From the NCBI GenBank assembly GCA_028768525.1, contig CP054837.1, positions 2,265,001 through 2,329,000 of the forward strand: a DNA stretch of 64,000 bases, in the 5' to 3' direction. Under the pieces are notes generated by a model, which was given only the letters and a program-made list of their open reading frames with translations, made no database searches and had not been told where the DNA came from. Position numbers and translations under genes: made by a program. Positions within the stretch are counted from its first letter, which is position 1; each line of letters opens with the position of its first letter. Of the stretch, positions 36,445 to 45,224 are shown in pieces. Source of the stretch: Desulfobacter sp. (lineage in GTDB: Bacteria > Desulfobacterota > Desulfobacteria > Desulfobacterales > Desulfobacteraceae).

Positions 36445-36933
36445 ATGATCAAAACCATGAAATCCACCAAGCGGGTTAATTTTGAGGACTGCGACCCGTT
36501 CTCACACCTCAACAACGCCAACTACCTGAACTATTTTATGACGGCCCGGGAAGAACAGCTCCGGATCAACAAGGTACTCAATATTTTTGAGCATGTGCAG
36601 GCCACAGGAAACGGCTGGGCCGTGATTTCACACAATATCCGGTATTTCAAACCCTCCCTGCTGGGGGAGGAGCTGGAAATATGGAGCCGGATGCTCACCT
36701 ATGACCGGTTCAGGAACCTGGTGGAATTTGTCATGGTCTGCCCGGACAAAAAACAACTCAAATCTGTCCTGCACAGTGAATTTGCATATTTTTCAGCCAA
36801 GCGCGCAAAACCCGTTGCCCTGGACGATGAAACCCTGGGACTGTTCAATGAAATCGCCCTGTTTCCTGGGGAAGATTTTTCCACATTCAGCATCTCCGGG
36901 AGACTGAAACAGATCAGGGCTGAAATCGCCTGA
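36445..36933 (+). CDS. Hotdog-fold thioesterase, 4HBT/YbgC type
   Basis: A 162-residue single-hotdog protein. NFEDCDPFSHLNNANYLNYFM near residues 12-32 fits the 4-hydroxybenzoyl-CoA thioesterase motif, where the Asp in DPFSHLNN is catalytic. The second half continues with HNIRYFKPSLLGEELEIWSRM. The acyl-CoA or acyl-ACP substrate is unknown. GGGAG lies seven nt before the ATG. It follows the sigma-54 activator and may be one of its targets, but I did not find a convincing -24/-12 box in the 99-bp gap. Confidence 0.85.
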   Translation: MIKTMKSTKRVNFEDCDPFSHLNNANYLNYFMTAREEQLRINKVLNIFEHVQATGNGWAVISHNIRYFKPSLLGEELEIWSRMLTYDRFRNLVEFVMVCPDKKQLKSVLHSEFAYFSAKRAKPVALDDETLGLFNEIALFPGEDFSTFSISGRLKQIRAEIA

Positions 36934-36939
36934 CCCCAT

Positions 36940-36964
36940 GGTAAAAAACAATCTGCTTTTTACC
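36940..36964. terminator. Bidirectional terminator between convergent genes
   Basis: GGTAAAAA (36940-36947) pairs with TTTTTACC (36957-36964), a perfect 8-bp stem with a 9-nt loop. It fills nearly all of the gap between the thioesterase stop (36933) and the ATP-grasp stop (36966). Confidence 0.55.
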
Positions 36965-36965
36965 T

Positions 36966-37829
36966 TTATTGTGCCCCCATACGTTCTTTGAGTTGTCTGC
37001 AGCCGAAACTCAAAATTTGGCACCCATCAGGTATGAGCGTGGTTTCAAGATTTGCCTCCACGCTTTCGGAGGCCAGGTAGTGCTGGATGATTTGGCCGAT
37101 TTCAAAAGAATTCATGGGAATCCCCTGAGTGCCGAAGTATAAATTGAATTCAAGCAAAAACATCCCCCAGTCTGTCAGCGCAACATCAAAACCCGCATAG
37201 TTTATTCCCAACCCCTGGGCGATGGTCAATACCTTATCGACAATATCCTTAGGCACACTTTCCCGACATATTTTTCCACCACGGGATATATTATTGTGAA
37301 ACGAATCCATACCTCCCACCCGCCAATAGGCACTTACAACCCTGTCCCCGATGACAACGATCCTGAGATCACGTTCCAATGGGATATACTCTTGAACATA
37401 AATGGTTGGATTGGTCTTGGCATAATAGTTGAAATCTTCCCGTGACTTAATCAGGAAAACCCCTAAACCGGAGGAGCTATGAATTTCCTTGCAGACAAAG
37501 GGCATGCCGAACCGGTCAGCCAGTTCGTCAAAACCTGTATTCTCAAGACGGTGTATGCCGGTTTTTAGGACATGTTCCGGACACAAGGCTTGAAAGCTTC
37601 TTGTCATTTCTACTTTATCATGGCCGAGATGGTATGCGGCAATGCTTGGGAAAATCTTTTTTTTTAATGCATAGACCAGCGAATTCACCTGCCAGTATTC
37701 GGGGAATAAGACAACCTCAGCCTGTTTTATCTCATGAAGACAATCAAACATGTTGGCGGGTTTTCGGTGGGTTGTCAAAGGTATGCCGATGGATCTTATA
37801 GGATTGAATGATATGTATCTGTACCCCAC
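36966..37829 (-). CDS. RimK-like ATP-grasp protein
   Basis: A 287-residue ATP-grasp ligase. The pre-ATP domain is about 1-85. The ATP-binding region has MPFVCKEIHSSSGLGVFLIKS near 127-147 and YVQEYIPLERDLRIVVIGDRVV near 162-185. The metal-binding end has FDVALTDWGMFLLEFNLYFG with the Glu/Asn pair. It resembles RimK, which adds amino acids to a peptide C-terminus, and glutathione-synthetase-like ligases. Substrate unknown. The start is GTG with AGGAG six nt upstream. A YkgJ-type cysteine-cluster gene lies 105 bp upstream on the same strand. Confidence 0.8.
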   Translation of the reverse strand: MGYRYISFNPIRSIGIPLTTHRKPANMFDCLHEIKQAEVVLFPEYWQVNSLVYALKKKIFPSIAAYHLGHDKVEMTRSFQALCPEHVLKTGIHRLENTGFDELADRFGMPFVCKEIHSSSGLGVFLIKSREDFNYYAKTNPTIYVQEYIPLERDLRIVVIGDRVVSAYWRVGGMDSFHNNISRGGKICRESVPKDIVDKVLTIAQGLGINYAGFDVALTDWGMFLLEFNLYFGTQGIPMNSFEIGQIIQHYLASESVEANLETTLIPDGCQILSFGCRQLKERMGAQ

Positions 37830-37934
37830 GTATTTCTCCTGAAAAAAAGAACAACAAGTTCCGCTATAGATACTGCCATTTCCATTCGCTTGGGTTCATG
37901 CTCCGGATGCTTTCCCCAAGGCATTTCAGACCAT

Positions 37935-38273
37935 TCAATAGGGGGAAAAGGGCTGAAGCCCGAACAGCGCTCTTGACCTGTCGCATAAATCATTCCCCCG
38001 GTTATTCTCCCATGAAATAGCAAAATTCCGGCAAATAGAGGGCCGGTTTTCATAGATACGGCAGCTGACCCTGACACCGACACATCCTTGCAGGGCCTCG
38101 CACCGGGGGTAGGCGCCAAGGGTACCTTTCATGGCGCGTTCCGACCCGCCTCCTGCCATGGTCATCATGTGCGGCACCCAACCGCCGGGGCAATTATCGG
38201 TTTCAGTTTCAGAAAAGGATACCGTGAACGCGGCGCAGCATGCACCGCAGGTCAAACATGGACTTTTTTTCAT
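37935..38273 (-). CDS. YkgJ-family cysteine cluster protein
   Basis: A 112-residue protein with the YkgJ/CxxCxxCC pattern: CLTCGACC near residues 5-12, a middle CEALQGCVGVRVSC, and YENRPSICRNF near the end, where family members have the RP-x-x-C signature. The cysteines probably bind zinc or an Fe-S cluster. Function unknown; some relatives are annotated as zinc or iron chelatases. It is directly upstream of the ATP-grasp gene and may form an operon with it. No strong ribosome site is seen. Confidence 0.82.
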   Translation of the reverse strand: MKKSPCLTCGACCAAFTVSFSETETDNCPGGWVPHMMTMAGGGSERAMKGTLGAYPRCEALQGCVGVRVSCRIYENRPSICRNFAISWENNRGNDLCDRSRALFGLQPFSPY

Positions 38274-38542
38274 GGGTCACCATATGGTTGCTGTTATGCC
38301 AGATGGTTCAGCAGGAAACGTGCCGGAGCCAAAATAACCGGGCCAGGACGGGCCGCCAGATCCAAAAAGGAATCAATAATTCTTATTTAATCAAAAATCA
38401 GGATGGCGCATGTCTCATTCCAGGTGTCCATAACAGTCCTCCAGCCATTAAAGCACCGGGAAAATCAAGCCGGGCAGTACTATTCCACATTGGTATTCAT
38501 CCTGCATCGGCTTTGGTCCGCTTTATGGGAAATAAAATGATT

Positions 38543-38560
38543 AATGGTTTTAAAACCATT
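38543..38560. promoter_or_regulatory. Perfect 18-bp palindrome upstream of the acyltransferase-like gene
   Basis: AATGGTTTTAAAACCATT is perfectly self-complementary and lies 37 bp before the start codon of the membrane acyltransferase-like gene. It is a candidate operator. The rest of the 324-bp gap (38274-38597) has a weakly protein-like plus-strand frame (about 38400-38600) that I could not assign, and no RNA gene. Confidence 0.4.
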
Positions 38561-38597
38561 GAATGTCGTGTTGCTGAAAGCCCACAGGAGGGAAATA

Positions 38598-39713
38598 ATG
38601 AAATCCGCAGATCAGGTATTGTGTGAAACCGTCACCGGGCCGCCCCGTATCCTGGGCCATGATCTGGCCAGGGGACTTGCCGTTGTCATGATGATTTTTA
38701 TCAATTTCAATGCCATTTTACCTGGCGCAGACCTCATCACCGTATCGTTTTCAGGAATAATAGACCTTTTGGAGCGGCGCGCTGCAGTAATACTGGTGAT
38801 GGTGTCAGGGGTGGGATTAAGCCTTATGTCACGCGCTTCCAATCCGGATACGGCCGCCGGTTCCCTGCCGGTCCGTTTAAAGAAACAGATTGTCAGCCGT
38901 TCTCTGTTTCTTGTGGTCCTAGGTTACCTGCTGTCCATGGTCTGGTCCGGAGACATTCTTCATTTTTATGGCATCTTTCTATTTACGGGGATGTTTCTTC
39001 TCAGCAAAAAAAGTAAAACCCTCCTGTATGCCATATTGCTTTGCTGGTTCATAAACGCCATTCAGCACATTGATTTAATACAGGTTTTCCTTGAAGAATC
39101 AGACTTAATTCTTGTCAATCCGGTGAAGGACATACTTTTTACAGGTTATTTTCCCGTTTTTCCATGGATGGTATTTTTCCTTGTGGGGATGTTGATGGGC
39201 AGGGTGCCCCTGCAAGGCCTGACAACTCAGACCGCAATGCTGATATCCGGCCTCCTGCTGATGACCTCTGAGGCGCTGTTCGCCAATTTGTCTGGGCCAT
39301 TGGAGTATACAATTGTTTTATCCGGCGTTTCCGATTCCATACCCTTCTCGGTTTTATCAGGCATTGGCACAGGTGTCCTGGCCATCCTGACCGGGAGCCT
39401 TCTTTCCAATCTGACCCTATTCCGGAAAAATACCCTTCTGACATTACTGGGCAAAACCTCACTCACCCTGTATGTGCTTCACATTCTTTTTTTCTGCCTC
39501 GTGATTATGGTCTCAAAGATGCTTGGTTTCCGATTATCCATGATGCCGGCCATTACCCTTTTTCTGATTCTATACGTAATTTTCATCCGGCTTTGGCTCA
39601 ACTCACACCCCAAGGGCCCTTTAGAAACCCTGATGCGAAAATTTGATCCAACAGCCGGGTCCCCAAAGGCATCAGTTGCCGCAGACCACCCCCATAAAAA
39701 AATGTACGCGTAA
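38598..39713 (+). CDS. Membrane acyltransferase-like protein (DUF1624/DUF418 type)
   Basis: A 371-residue integral membrane protein with about ten hydrophobic segments. The N-terminal ILGHDLARGLAVVMMIFINF fits the heparan-alpha-glucosaminide N-acetyltransferase-like (DUF1624) start, where a D-x-x-RG motif opens the first helix. The C-terminal region TLLGKTSLTLYVLHILFF resembles the DUF418/YeiB end. Substrate unknown. The ATG at 38598 has AGGAGG six nt upstream, so an earlier in-frame start at 38544 is not used. Codon use is A/T-richer than the average here. Stands alone. Confidence 0.75.
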   Translation: MKSADQVLCETVTGPPRILGHDLARGLAVVMMIFINFNAILPGADLITVSFSGIIDLLERRAAVILVMVSGVGLSLMSRASNPDTAAGSLPVRLKKQIVSRSLFLVVLGYLLSMVWSGDILHFYGIFLFTGMFLLSKKSKTLLYAILLCWFINAIQHIDLIQVFLEESDLILVNPVKDILFTGYFPVFPWMVFFLVGMLMGRVPLQGLTTQTAMLISGLLLMTSEALFANLSGPLEYTIVLSGVSDSIPFSVLSGIGTGVLAILTGSLLSNLTLFRKNTLLTLLGKTSLTLYVLHILFFCLVIMVSKMLGFRLSMMPAITLFLILYVIFIRLWLNSHPKGPLETLMRKFDPTAGSPKASVAADHPHKKMYA

Positions 39714-39786
39714 CTGGGTCTTGTTCTATAACCGCCCTTGAATACATCCAATTGAGCCGCAGCAGATATCCGCCCCGTTCTGTGAA

Positions 39787-40845
39787 TTATCTGTACCCAA
39801 ACCGCTTATCCAGATTTTTAATATTCATCAGGATGGCCCGTGCCCGTTTTTCACCGATACCTTCTATCTTCTGAAGGGTTTGAATATCGGTCATCTTTAA
39901 ATCTTCCATGGCCGGGAGCAATTTCACCACATTTCTTGCGATCCCCATTGGCAGATTCACCCTCTGGGTCAAAAACCGATAGCAGCGGGATGAAACAAAA
40001 ATGTCTTCGATCTCTGCCTCGGACATCAGATTCCATCCAAGCATCCGCGCCGCGGCAATCTTGTCGTTTTGATTTAAATTGTTAAGGACTTTCATCATGG
40101 ATGATATCTCGTAGTCTTTAAGCTCTCCGGCAGAATAATCCATGATTACGACGCGAAGCAGATTGCGGGTATCTGCAGCGATGGCATTCAGCTGTTTGGA
40201 ATACAGGTGTCCTTCAGAGCCGGTTTCAATAACATAAGGCTCTATTTCTCTGTAAATCGACATCATTTCACATGCTTTTAAAATGACCCGGATGACATTA
40301 CTGAGCCTTACCTGGGATTCGATCTCCTCGATTGTGATATCATCAATAAGCTGGTGAAAGATGCCGAGATTTTTTTCAAGCGCTTCCAATGCCAGATTTA
40401 TCCGTGTCAGCAGATAGTTCAGGTCGTTTAACCGGTGTCTGAAATTTTTAAGATAGATCGTCATGGTTTTCCGCCGCCTGGAGATGGCCATGGCCAGCAT
40501 GGATGTCTGTTTGGCAATCCGCTCTGCCGCACGGTGCCTCATGCCGGTTTCTTCAGTGGGAATGGACGGATCAGGAATCAGGTGGACATTGGCTTTGTAT
40601 ATTCGGGTGATATTCTCATTAACGATGACCGCCCCGTCCATCTTGGCCAATTCATAGAGTCTGGGGCCGGAGAACTCGCAATTTACGTCAAATCCCCCCT
40701 GTAAAACAGCACCGTACAAGGCAATATCATCCAGGAACACAAGCAATGTCCCGAAATCGGCTTTTACGATTTCATCCAGGGTGCGCCTTAAAGAGGTCCC
40801 CGGGGCAACCATTTTTATTTTGGTGAGAAGGGACGGGGCAATCAT
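39787..40845 (-). CDS. disA: DNA integrity scanning diadenylate cyclase DisA
   Basis: A 352-residue DisA protein, making c-di-AMP from two ATP. The DAC domain (about 1-140) has the catalytic DGA at 70-72 and the RHRAAER motif at 103-109 (ATP binding). A helical linker (about 150-280) and a C-terminal helix-hairpin-helix domain (about 285-352, LQKIEGIGEKRARAI) for branched DNA follow. Length is canonical. GGAGGG lies seven nt before the ATG. In Gram-positive bacteria it reports DNA damage; the role in this group is less studied. A DHH phosphoesterase at 26.7 kb is a possible partner. Confidence 0.93.
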   Translation of the reverse strand: MIAPSLLTKIKMVAPGTSLRRTLDEIVKADFGTLLVFLDDIALYGAVLQGGFDVNCEFSGPRLYELAKMDGAVIVNENITRIYKANVHLIPDPSIPTEETGMRHRAAERIAKQTSMLAMAISRRRKTMTIYLKNFRHRLNDLNYLLTRINLALEALEKNLGIFHQLIDDITIEEIESQVRLSNVIRVILKACEMMSIYREIEPYVIETGSEGHLYSKQLNAIAADTRNLLRVVIMDYSAGELKDYEISSMMKVLNNLNQNDKIAAARMLGWNLMSEAEIEDIFVSSRCYRFLTQRVNLPMGIARNVVKLLPAMEDLKMTDIQTLQKIEGIGEKRARAILMNIKNLDKRFGYR

Positions 40846-41024
40846 TTGAATTCCCTCCGGTTGTCACATTTGAATCCGAAAACAAAAAATGAGGTTCTGG
40901 ATCATGATACATCCCCGAGGGAAAAATAAAAAGATATAAGTGGGTTACGGATGGGATTCGTCCCTGACATCCTGCACCGACCCGTTCCCTGGGATGGGAA
41001 ACGGATCAGTGCAGGCACAAAAAC

Positions 41025-41840
41025 TCAATAGATGGTCACAGGATGTTCGGTTTTCAGTTTACGGATCAGTTCGTCCATATGTTGCTGCTGTTTCTTGGCC
41101 GTCAGCTTGCGCTCAAGGTCGGATCTGGCGTCTTCATAGGATTTTGTTTCCCCCTCTTTTTTGCCGTAGACCTTGATGATATGGTAGCCGAACCTTGTTT
41201 TTACGGGCTCGCTCACCGCATCTTTTTCCATGCTGAAGGCCTTGCTGCCGAAAGCCGGCACCATCTGTCCCTGGGTAAACCATCCCAGGTCTCCGCCCTT
41301 TTCCCCGCTGGGTCCGGTGGACACTTCCTTGGCCACATCTTCAAAGGCCTCCCCTTTGAGGACCCGGTCCCGGGCCGCATTGGCCTCTTCTTCGGTCTTG
41401 CAGAGGATATGCTTTGCCCAGACCTCCGGCCCATCCACAAACTCGGCCGTGTGATCCTCGTAATAGGCTTTCATTTCGGCTTCGGTGGCCTTGATTTTTG
41501 AAAAGGTCTCGGTGATGAACCGGCTGATCATGAGGTTCTGCTTTACCCGGGCCAGTTGTTTAATGACCTGGGCGTCGGTGTCATACTTTTCTTTTTCAGC
41601 CTGGAGATAAACCAGACGCTCCTGGACCAATTGGTCGATAAACTTTTTTTTCCCTTCCTCCGAGGCAAATGCGGTTTTATATTGCGGGGGCATCTGTTCC
41701 AGCCTCGCAGCCACATCCTGCTCCGTAATTTCGAACCCTTCGACTTTAGCCACAACCTTGTCAGACGTTTCCGCCCCGGCGGCACCGGCCGCCTGAACCG
41801 CCAGCAGACAGAACAATATCCCCATTACCAGATCTTTCAT
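41025..41840 (-). CDS. Periplasmic PpiC-type peptidyl-prolyl isomerase
   Basis: A 271-residue secreted foldase. Residues 1-23 are a Sec signal peptide ending near AGAAGAE. A SurA-like N-terminal helical region (about 28-125) precedes a parvulin domain (about 130-225). The domain is marked by WAKHILCKTEEEAN, GGDLGWFTQGQMVPAFGSKAF and RFGYHIIKVYG. The ATG at 41840 is chosen because AAGGAG lies seven nt upstream; an ATG six bases earlier is too close to it. It follows etfA by 68 bp and may be the last gene of that operon. Confidence 0.88.
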   Translation of the reverse strand: MKDLVMGILFCLLAVQAAGAAGAETSDKVVAKVEGFEITEQDVAARLEQMPPQYKTAFASEEGKKKFIDQLVQERLVYLQAEKEKYDTDAQVIKQLARVKQNLMISRFITETFSKIKATEAEMKAYYEDHTAEFVDGPEVWAKHILCKTEEEANAARDRVLKGEAFEDVAKEVSTGPSGEKGGDLGWFTQGQMVPAFGSKAFSMEKDAVSEPVKTRFGYHIIKVYGKKEGETKSYEDARSDLERKLTAKKQQQHMDELIRKLKTEHPVTIY

Positions 41841-41908
41841 ACTCATGCTCCTTATTGGTTTAAAAAGAAGCAGTATATACATCCCCGGCCGGAAAGTCCC
41901 GGGAAATA

Positions 41909-42868
41909 TCATTCCCGGCCCAGCTGCCGGATCAGTTCGGGGAGGACCTCGAACAAATCCGCATTGACATAATAATCCGCATTGGCCATCATGGCGGCAT
42001 TCTCGTCTATGTTCACGGCAATAATGGTTCCGCTGGTTTTCATGCCCGCAAAATGCTGGACCGATCCTGAGATGCCCAGGGCCAGATAGACCGAGGGGCT
42101 GACTTTCTCACCGGTCTGCCCCACCTGATGGGCGTAGGGGATCCAGTGTTCATCCACGGCGGCCCTTGACGCGCCCACCGCCGCATTGAGCTTTTTAGCG
42201 CAGTCAAACAACAGTTTGAAATTTTCCTTTCCCTGGACTCCCCGGCCGCCGGCCACAATGATATCGGCTTCGGAAAGGCTGGGCTGGTCTCCGTCTTTCC
42301 CCGCCTGATCCCAGGAGACCAGGGTCAGGCCGCCGGGGGCAAGGCCGGTCTTGTCAATGGTGAGGAGCTCGGCCCTGCCCGGTGCCAAAGAAGGGGGCAC
42401 CGCATTGGGCCGGATGCCGAACATCGTCAGCGCTCCGGCCAGTTGGATATCGGCCAGGACCTTGCCGGAGTATTGGGAGGTCCGGGCCGTCCGTGTTTCC
42501 AGATCCACATCCATGCAGTCCATAATCAGGGGCGCCTCGGCCAGGGCCGCCACCCTTGGAATCAAATCCTTGCCCCCGGCCGTGGACAGGCCGAAAATCG
42601 TATCAAGGCCCAGTTCTTCTGCAGCCTCGGACAGGGCCCGGGCCCGTATATCCGGGTTCTGGCGTTCCCCGGGTGCCCCGGGAAGAGCGATATCCGCAAT
42701 CCTGTCAATGCCATATTTTTCAAGGGCGGACACAGCGTCCTGGTCCCAACCGTCCAGCATCAGTGCGGTGAGCTGCACATCTTTGCTTTTCCGGGCCAGG
42801 GTGATCATGCCGAAATTGGCATCCTTGACCCTGCCCGTTTCCATCTCAATGATGATGCCGATGTTCAT
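41909..42868 (-). CDS. etfA: Electron transfer flavoprotein alpha subunit
   Basis: A 319-residue EtfA. The C-terminal FAD domain has VAGGRGVQGKENFKLL and YAHQVGQTGEKVSPSVYLALGISGSVQHFAGMK, the classical FAD-binding signature. No N-terminal ferredoxin domain is present. ETF takes electrons from FAD dehydrogenases, such as acyl-CoA or sarcosine dehydrogenases, and passes them to a membrane quinone reductase. The start codon overlaps the etfB stop by four bases. The sox operon lies directly upstream, past a terminator. Confidence 0.94.
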   Translation of the reverse strand: MNIGIIIEMETGRVKDANFGMITLARKSKDVQLTALMLDGWDQDAVSALEKYGIDRIADIALPGAPGERQNPDIRARALSEAAEELGLDTIFGLSTAGGKDLIPRVAALAEAPLIMDCMDVDLETRTARTSQYSGKVLADIQLAGALTMFGIRPNAVPPSLAPGRAELLTIDKTGLAPGGLTLVSWDQAGKDGDQPSLSEADIIVAGGRGVQGKENFKLLFDCAKKLNAAVGASRAAVDEHWIPYAHQVGQTGEKVSPSVYLALGISGSVQHFAGMKTSGTIIAVNIDENAAMMANADYYVNADLFEVLPELIRQLGRE

Positions 42869-43632
42869 GCCAGGCCTCCCTCTTTTTTGATAACCTTAAT
42901 GATTTGTTCCGCCATTTCAGCCGGGGTGCCTGTAATCTCTTTGGGAGACCGGGTTTGGGTCAGGGGCAGGAACCTGACAATCTCTGCCGACCGGGTTCCG
43001 GCGCCAGTGTCCAGGCTGCCCAGAGCGATTTCCTTCACCGGTTTCTTCCGCGATTTCATGATGGCGGGAAGCGTGGGATAGCCCGGTGTGTTAAGCCCCC
43101 GGCCGGCCCCCACCACACAGGGCAGGCCGGCCTCAAAGGTCCTTGTCATCCCCCCGGAAAGCTCACAGGTGATGCGGGCGCTTTTTTCCGCCACAATCAA
43201 TTCCGCGGCATTGGTCACCACGGGCATGCCCAGAAGTGCACCCAGGCGGAACTGGGTCTGCATGCCTTCAGCGTCAATGGATTCTTTGCCCGTGAGAACA
43301 ATCATCGGCTCCCCGTCCTCCCGGATGGCGGCAGCCAGGGCCCGGGCTGTCGCCATGGCATCCCAGGGCGGGTCCGCGGTTATCAGGATTCCCCGGTCCG
43401 CCCCCATGGCCATGGCCGAACGCAGGGTATTCTCGGCATCGGGTTTTCCCACGGTGACGGCAACAATCTCTGAACCGGCGAACTGCGCTTTGATCTTCAC
43501 CGCCTCTGTCACAGCATGTTCGTCATAGGGGTTGAGCAGAAACGCCACATCCTCGTCTATGCTGGTATCGTCCAGGATATGGATGTTTGCGGCGGAATCG
43601 GGTACATGTTTCACACACACATAAATCTGCAT
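42865..43632 (-). CDS. etfB: Electron transfer flavoprotein beta subunit
   Basis: A 255-residue EtfB, the AMP-binding partner of EtfA. Motifs: MQIYVCVKHVPD at the N-terminus, LLNPYDEHAVTEAVKIK near 33-50, VLTGKESIDAEGMQT near 118, and the C-terminal recognition region. No separate etf-QO or acyl-CoA dehydrogenase gene adjoins; the nearest flavoenzymes are the sarcosine oxidase subunits. There is no clear Shine-Dalgarno before the ATG. A terminator for the upstream operon lies 90 bp before the start, so etfBA likely has its own promoter, or is expressed by readthrough. Confidence 0.94.
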   Translation of the reverse strand: MQIYVCVKHVPDSAANIHILDDTSIDEDVAFLLNPYDEHAVTEAVKIKAQFAGSEIVAVTVGKPDAENTLRSAMAMGADRGILITADPPWDAMATARALAAAIREDGEPMIVLTGKESIDAEGMQTQFRLGALLGMPVVTNAAELIVAEKSARITCELSGGMTRTFEAGLPCVVGAGRGLNTPGYPTLPAIMKSRKKPVKEIALGSLDTGAGTRSAEIVRFLPLTQTRSPKEITGTPAEMAEQIIKVIKKEGGLA

Positions 43633-43722
43633 TTTTGCTACACCATTATTTTATTTTATTATCAGATACGGCTGCATCGGTACGTTACACGATCTTCATT
43701 GGTTTTGCCACTCCGGGCAAAA

Positions 43723-43762
43723 CAAAAAAAGGGGCAGTCCACGGATCATCCCGGACTGCCCC
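43723..43762 (-). terminator. Intrinsic terminator of the sox operon
   Basis: GGGGCAGTCC (43731-43740) and GGACTGCCCC (43753-43762) form a perfect 10-bp stem with a 12-nt loop. On the minus strand it is followed by TTTTTTTGTT. It lies 37 bp beyond the stop of the last sox-operon gene and before etfB. Confidence 0.85.
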
Positions 43763-43798
43763 TGAATCGGTCCGGCCGCCAAAGCGGCAGCCGGGAAT

Positions 43799-45136
43799 TT
43801 AGCCGTTTACCGAAAAACTGGAGTTATAGTTAATCTCCCGCTTTCTGGAGAAAAAGCCCACGTCCATGGTCCGTCCGGTGTACTTGTAGGTAAACTGATA
43901 AGGTTCCTTGTCATGGTCCAGGCCCTTTTCACAGGCATCGATGAGTTCCGCCATCATCCGGCCCACCACCGGGGCGTTCTTATACTGGTTGCCCGAGGTG
44001 CCGATGGCCAGATAAAATCCCTGCATGTCGGTTTTGTCATAGATGGGGATCCAGTCGTCGGAGCAGTCGTAGAGGTCGACCACGCCCTTGGGCTGGTTGG
44101 GCACCGCCAGGGAAGGAATCCGTTTGGCCAGGCGGTAGCACTGGGCCTTCCACTGCTCTTCTGTGAGGACGTTGTCCTTTCCGTGGCCGCCGCGCCCGGC
44201 GTAAAAGTCATCGGGATCCACCCATTCCTGGGGGTCACAGTCCGGATCCTCGGAACCGATGAGGAAAAGATTGCCGGTCTCGGGCCGCACATAGCATCCG
44301 ATATCGCCGTCGGACATATGGTAGCCGTCGTTGAGATAATCGTAATCCTCCGGTGAGGGGCAGTACATGACTTCGTGGCGCAGGGACTTGGTCTTGATGT
44401 TGCAGCCGTCCCATACCCCTTCGGCCATCTGGGTAATCTTAAACGAATGGGGGCCGCCCACGTTGACCACGATCTCTGCGTCGTACTGGGTGCCGTCTTT
44501 TAATGTAATCCCTTTAACTTTGCCGTTCTCGCTTCTCACATCAACCACTTCAGCGTTGAATTTAAAGGTGGCGCCCTTGGCTTCGGCGGCCCGCATGATG
44601 TTGTGGGCGGACAGCGCCGGATCGTTCACATAGCCGCCTTCAGGGCAGAAAATGCCGCCTTCCAGCATCTCAGTGGCTTCGTCAAAAAATTTGGGGTCTT
44701 CGGGTCGGCGCACCGGCCAGAACTCATGGAGATCAACCACGGGAACCATTTCTTTTATCTTGTCATTGTCCCACTCTTCGTACTTCACCCCCACGGCATC
44801 GTAATGTTTTTGAACATTCTGCCACTTGTGGCCCTTGGACTTGATGAGAAGGGACCCTGTATTCATATACTTGGCCAGGCCCTTTTCGTCCTCGACATTG
44901 TCCAGGTAATTTTCCCAGTCCAGCCAGTATTTAAAGCCTTCATAGGCCATGGCCACCCCGTCTTCGGTGGAATAATGGGCACGGACAATGGCACAGGAGC
45001 CGGCTGTTGAGCCTTCTCCGGCATCGGGAAGCTTGTCCACGGTCAGGGTTTTGTATCCCATTTTGGACAACTCATAGGCAATGGGGGCACCGATCACACC
45101 GGCACCGATGATAATTGCATCGTACTTCTCGGTCAT
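43799..45136 (-). CDS. FAD-dependent oxidoreductase (DAO family), sox-linked
   Basis: A 445-residue flavoprotein with the DAO fold. The dinucleotide motif IIIGAGVIGAPIAYELSKMG is at residues 8-27 and the second FAD segment is STAGSCAIVRAHYS near 43-56. The C-terminal LAIGTSGNQYKNAPVVG fits the FAD-closing motif. Related enzymes oxidise sarcosine, dimethylglycine, glycine or D-amino acids. It is the last gene of the soxBDAG set, 88 bp after soxG, and a terminator follows. Its likely role is an additional N-methyl or D-amino-acid dehydrogenase of the same pathway; the substrate is inferred from context. CAAGGAG lies seven nt before the ATG. Confidence 0.82.
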   Translation of the reverse strand: MTEKYDAIIIGAGVIGAPIAYELSKMGYKTLTVDKLPDAGEGSTAGSCAIVRAHYSTEDGVAMAYEGFKYWLDWENYLDNVEDEKGLAKYMNTGSLLIKSKGHKWQNVQKHYDAVGVKYEEWDNDKIKEMVPVVDLHEFWPVRRPEDPKFFDEATEMLEGGIFCPEGGYVNDPALSAHNIMRAAEAKGATFKFNAEVVDVRSENGKVKGITLKDGTQYDAEIVVNVGGPHSFKITQMAEGVWDGCNIKTKSLRHEVMYCPSPEDYDYLNDGYHMSDGDIGCYVRPETGNLFLIGSEDPDCDPQEWVDPDDFYAGRGGHGKDNVLTEEQWKAQCYRLAKRIPSLAVPNQPKGVVDLYDCSDDWIPIYDKTDMQGFYLAIGTSGNQYKNAPVVGRMMAELIDACEKGLDHDKEPYQFTYKYTGRTMDVGFFSRKREINYNSSFSVNG

Positions 45137-45224
45137 GGTTAATCTCCTTGTTGGTCCGATTTTATTATATGGGTCGCAGGGAAAACCGCCGGTTCAGCGG
45201 CCCTCCCCACTTGTTGCACACTCC

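Noticed and set aside
38240..38626. 128-codon plus-strand frame before the acyltransferase-like gene
   Set aside because: It overlaps the start region of that gene and the start of the YkgJ gene, and shows no family; kept only as a possible relic in a finding.
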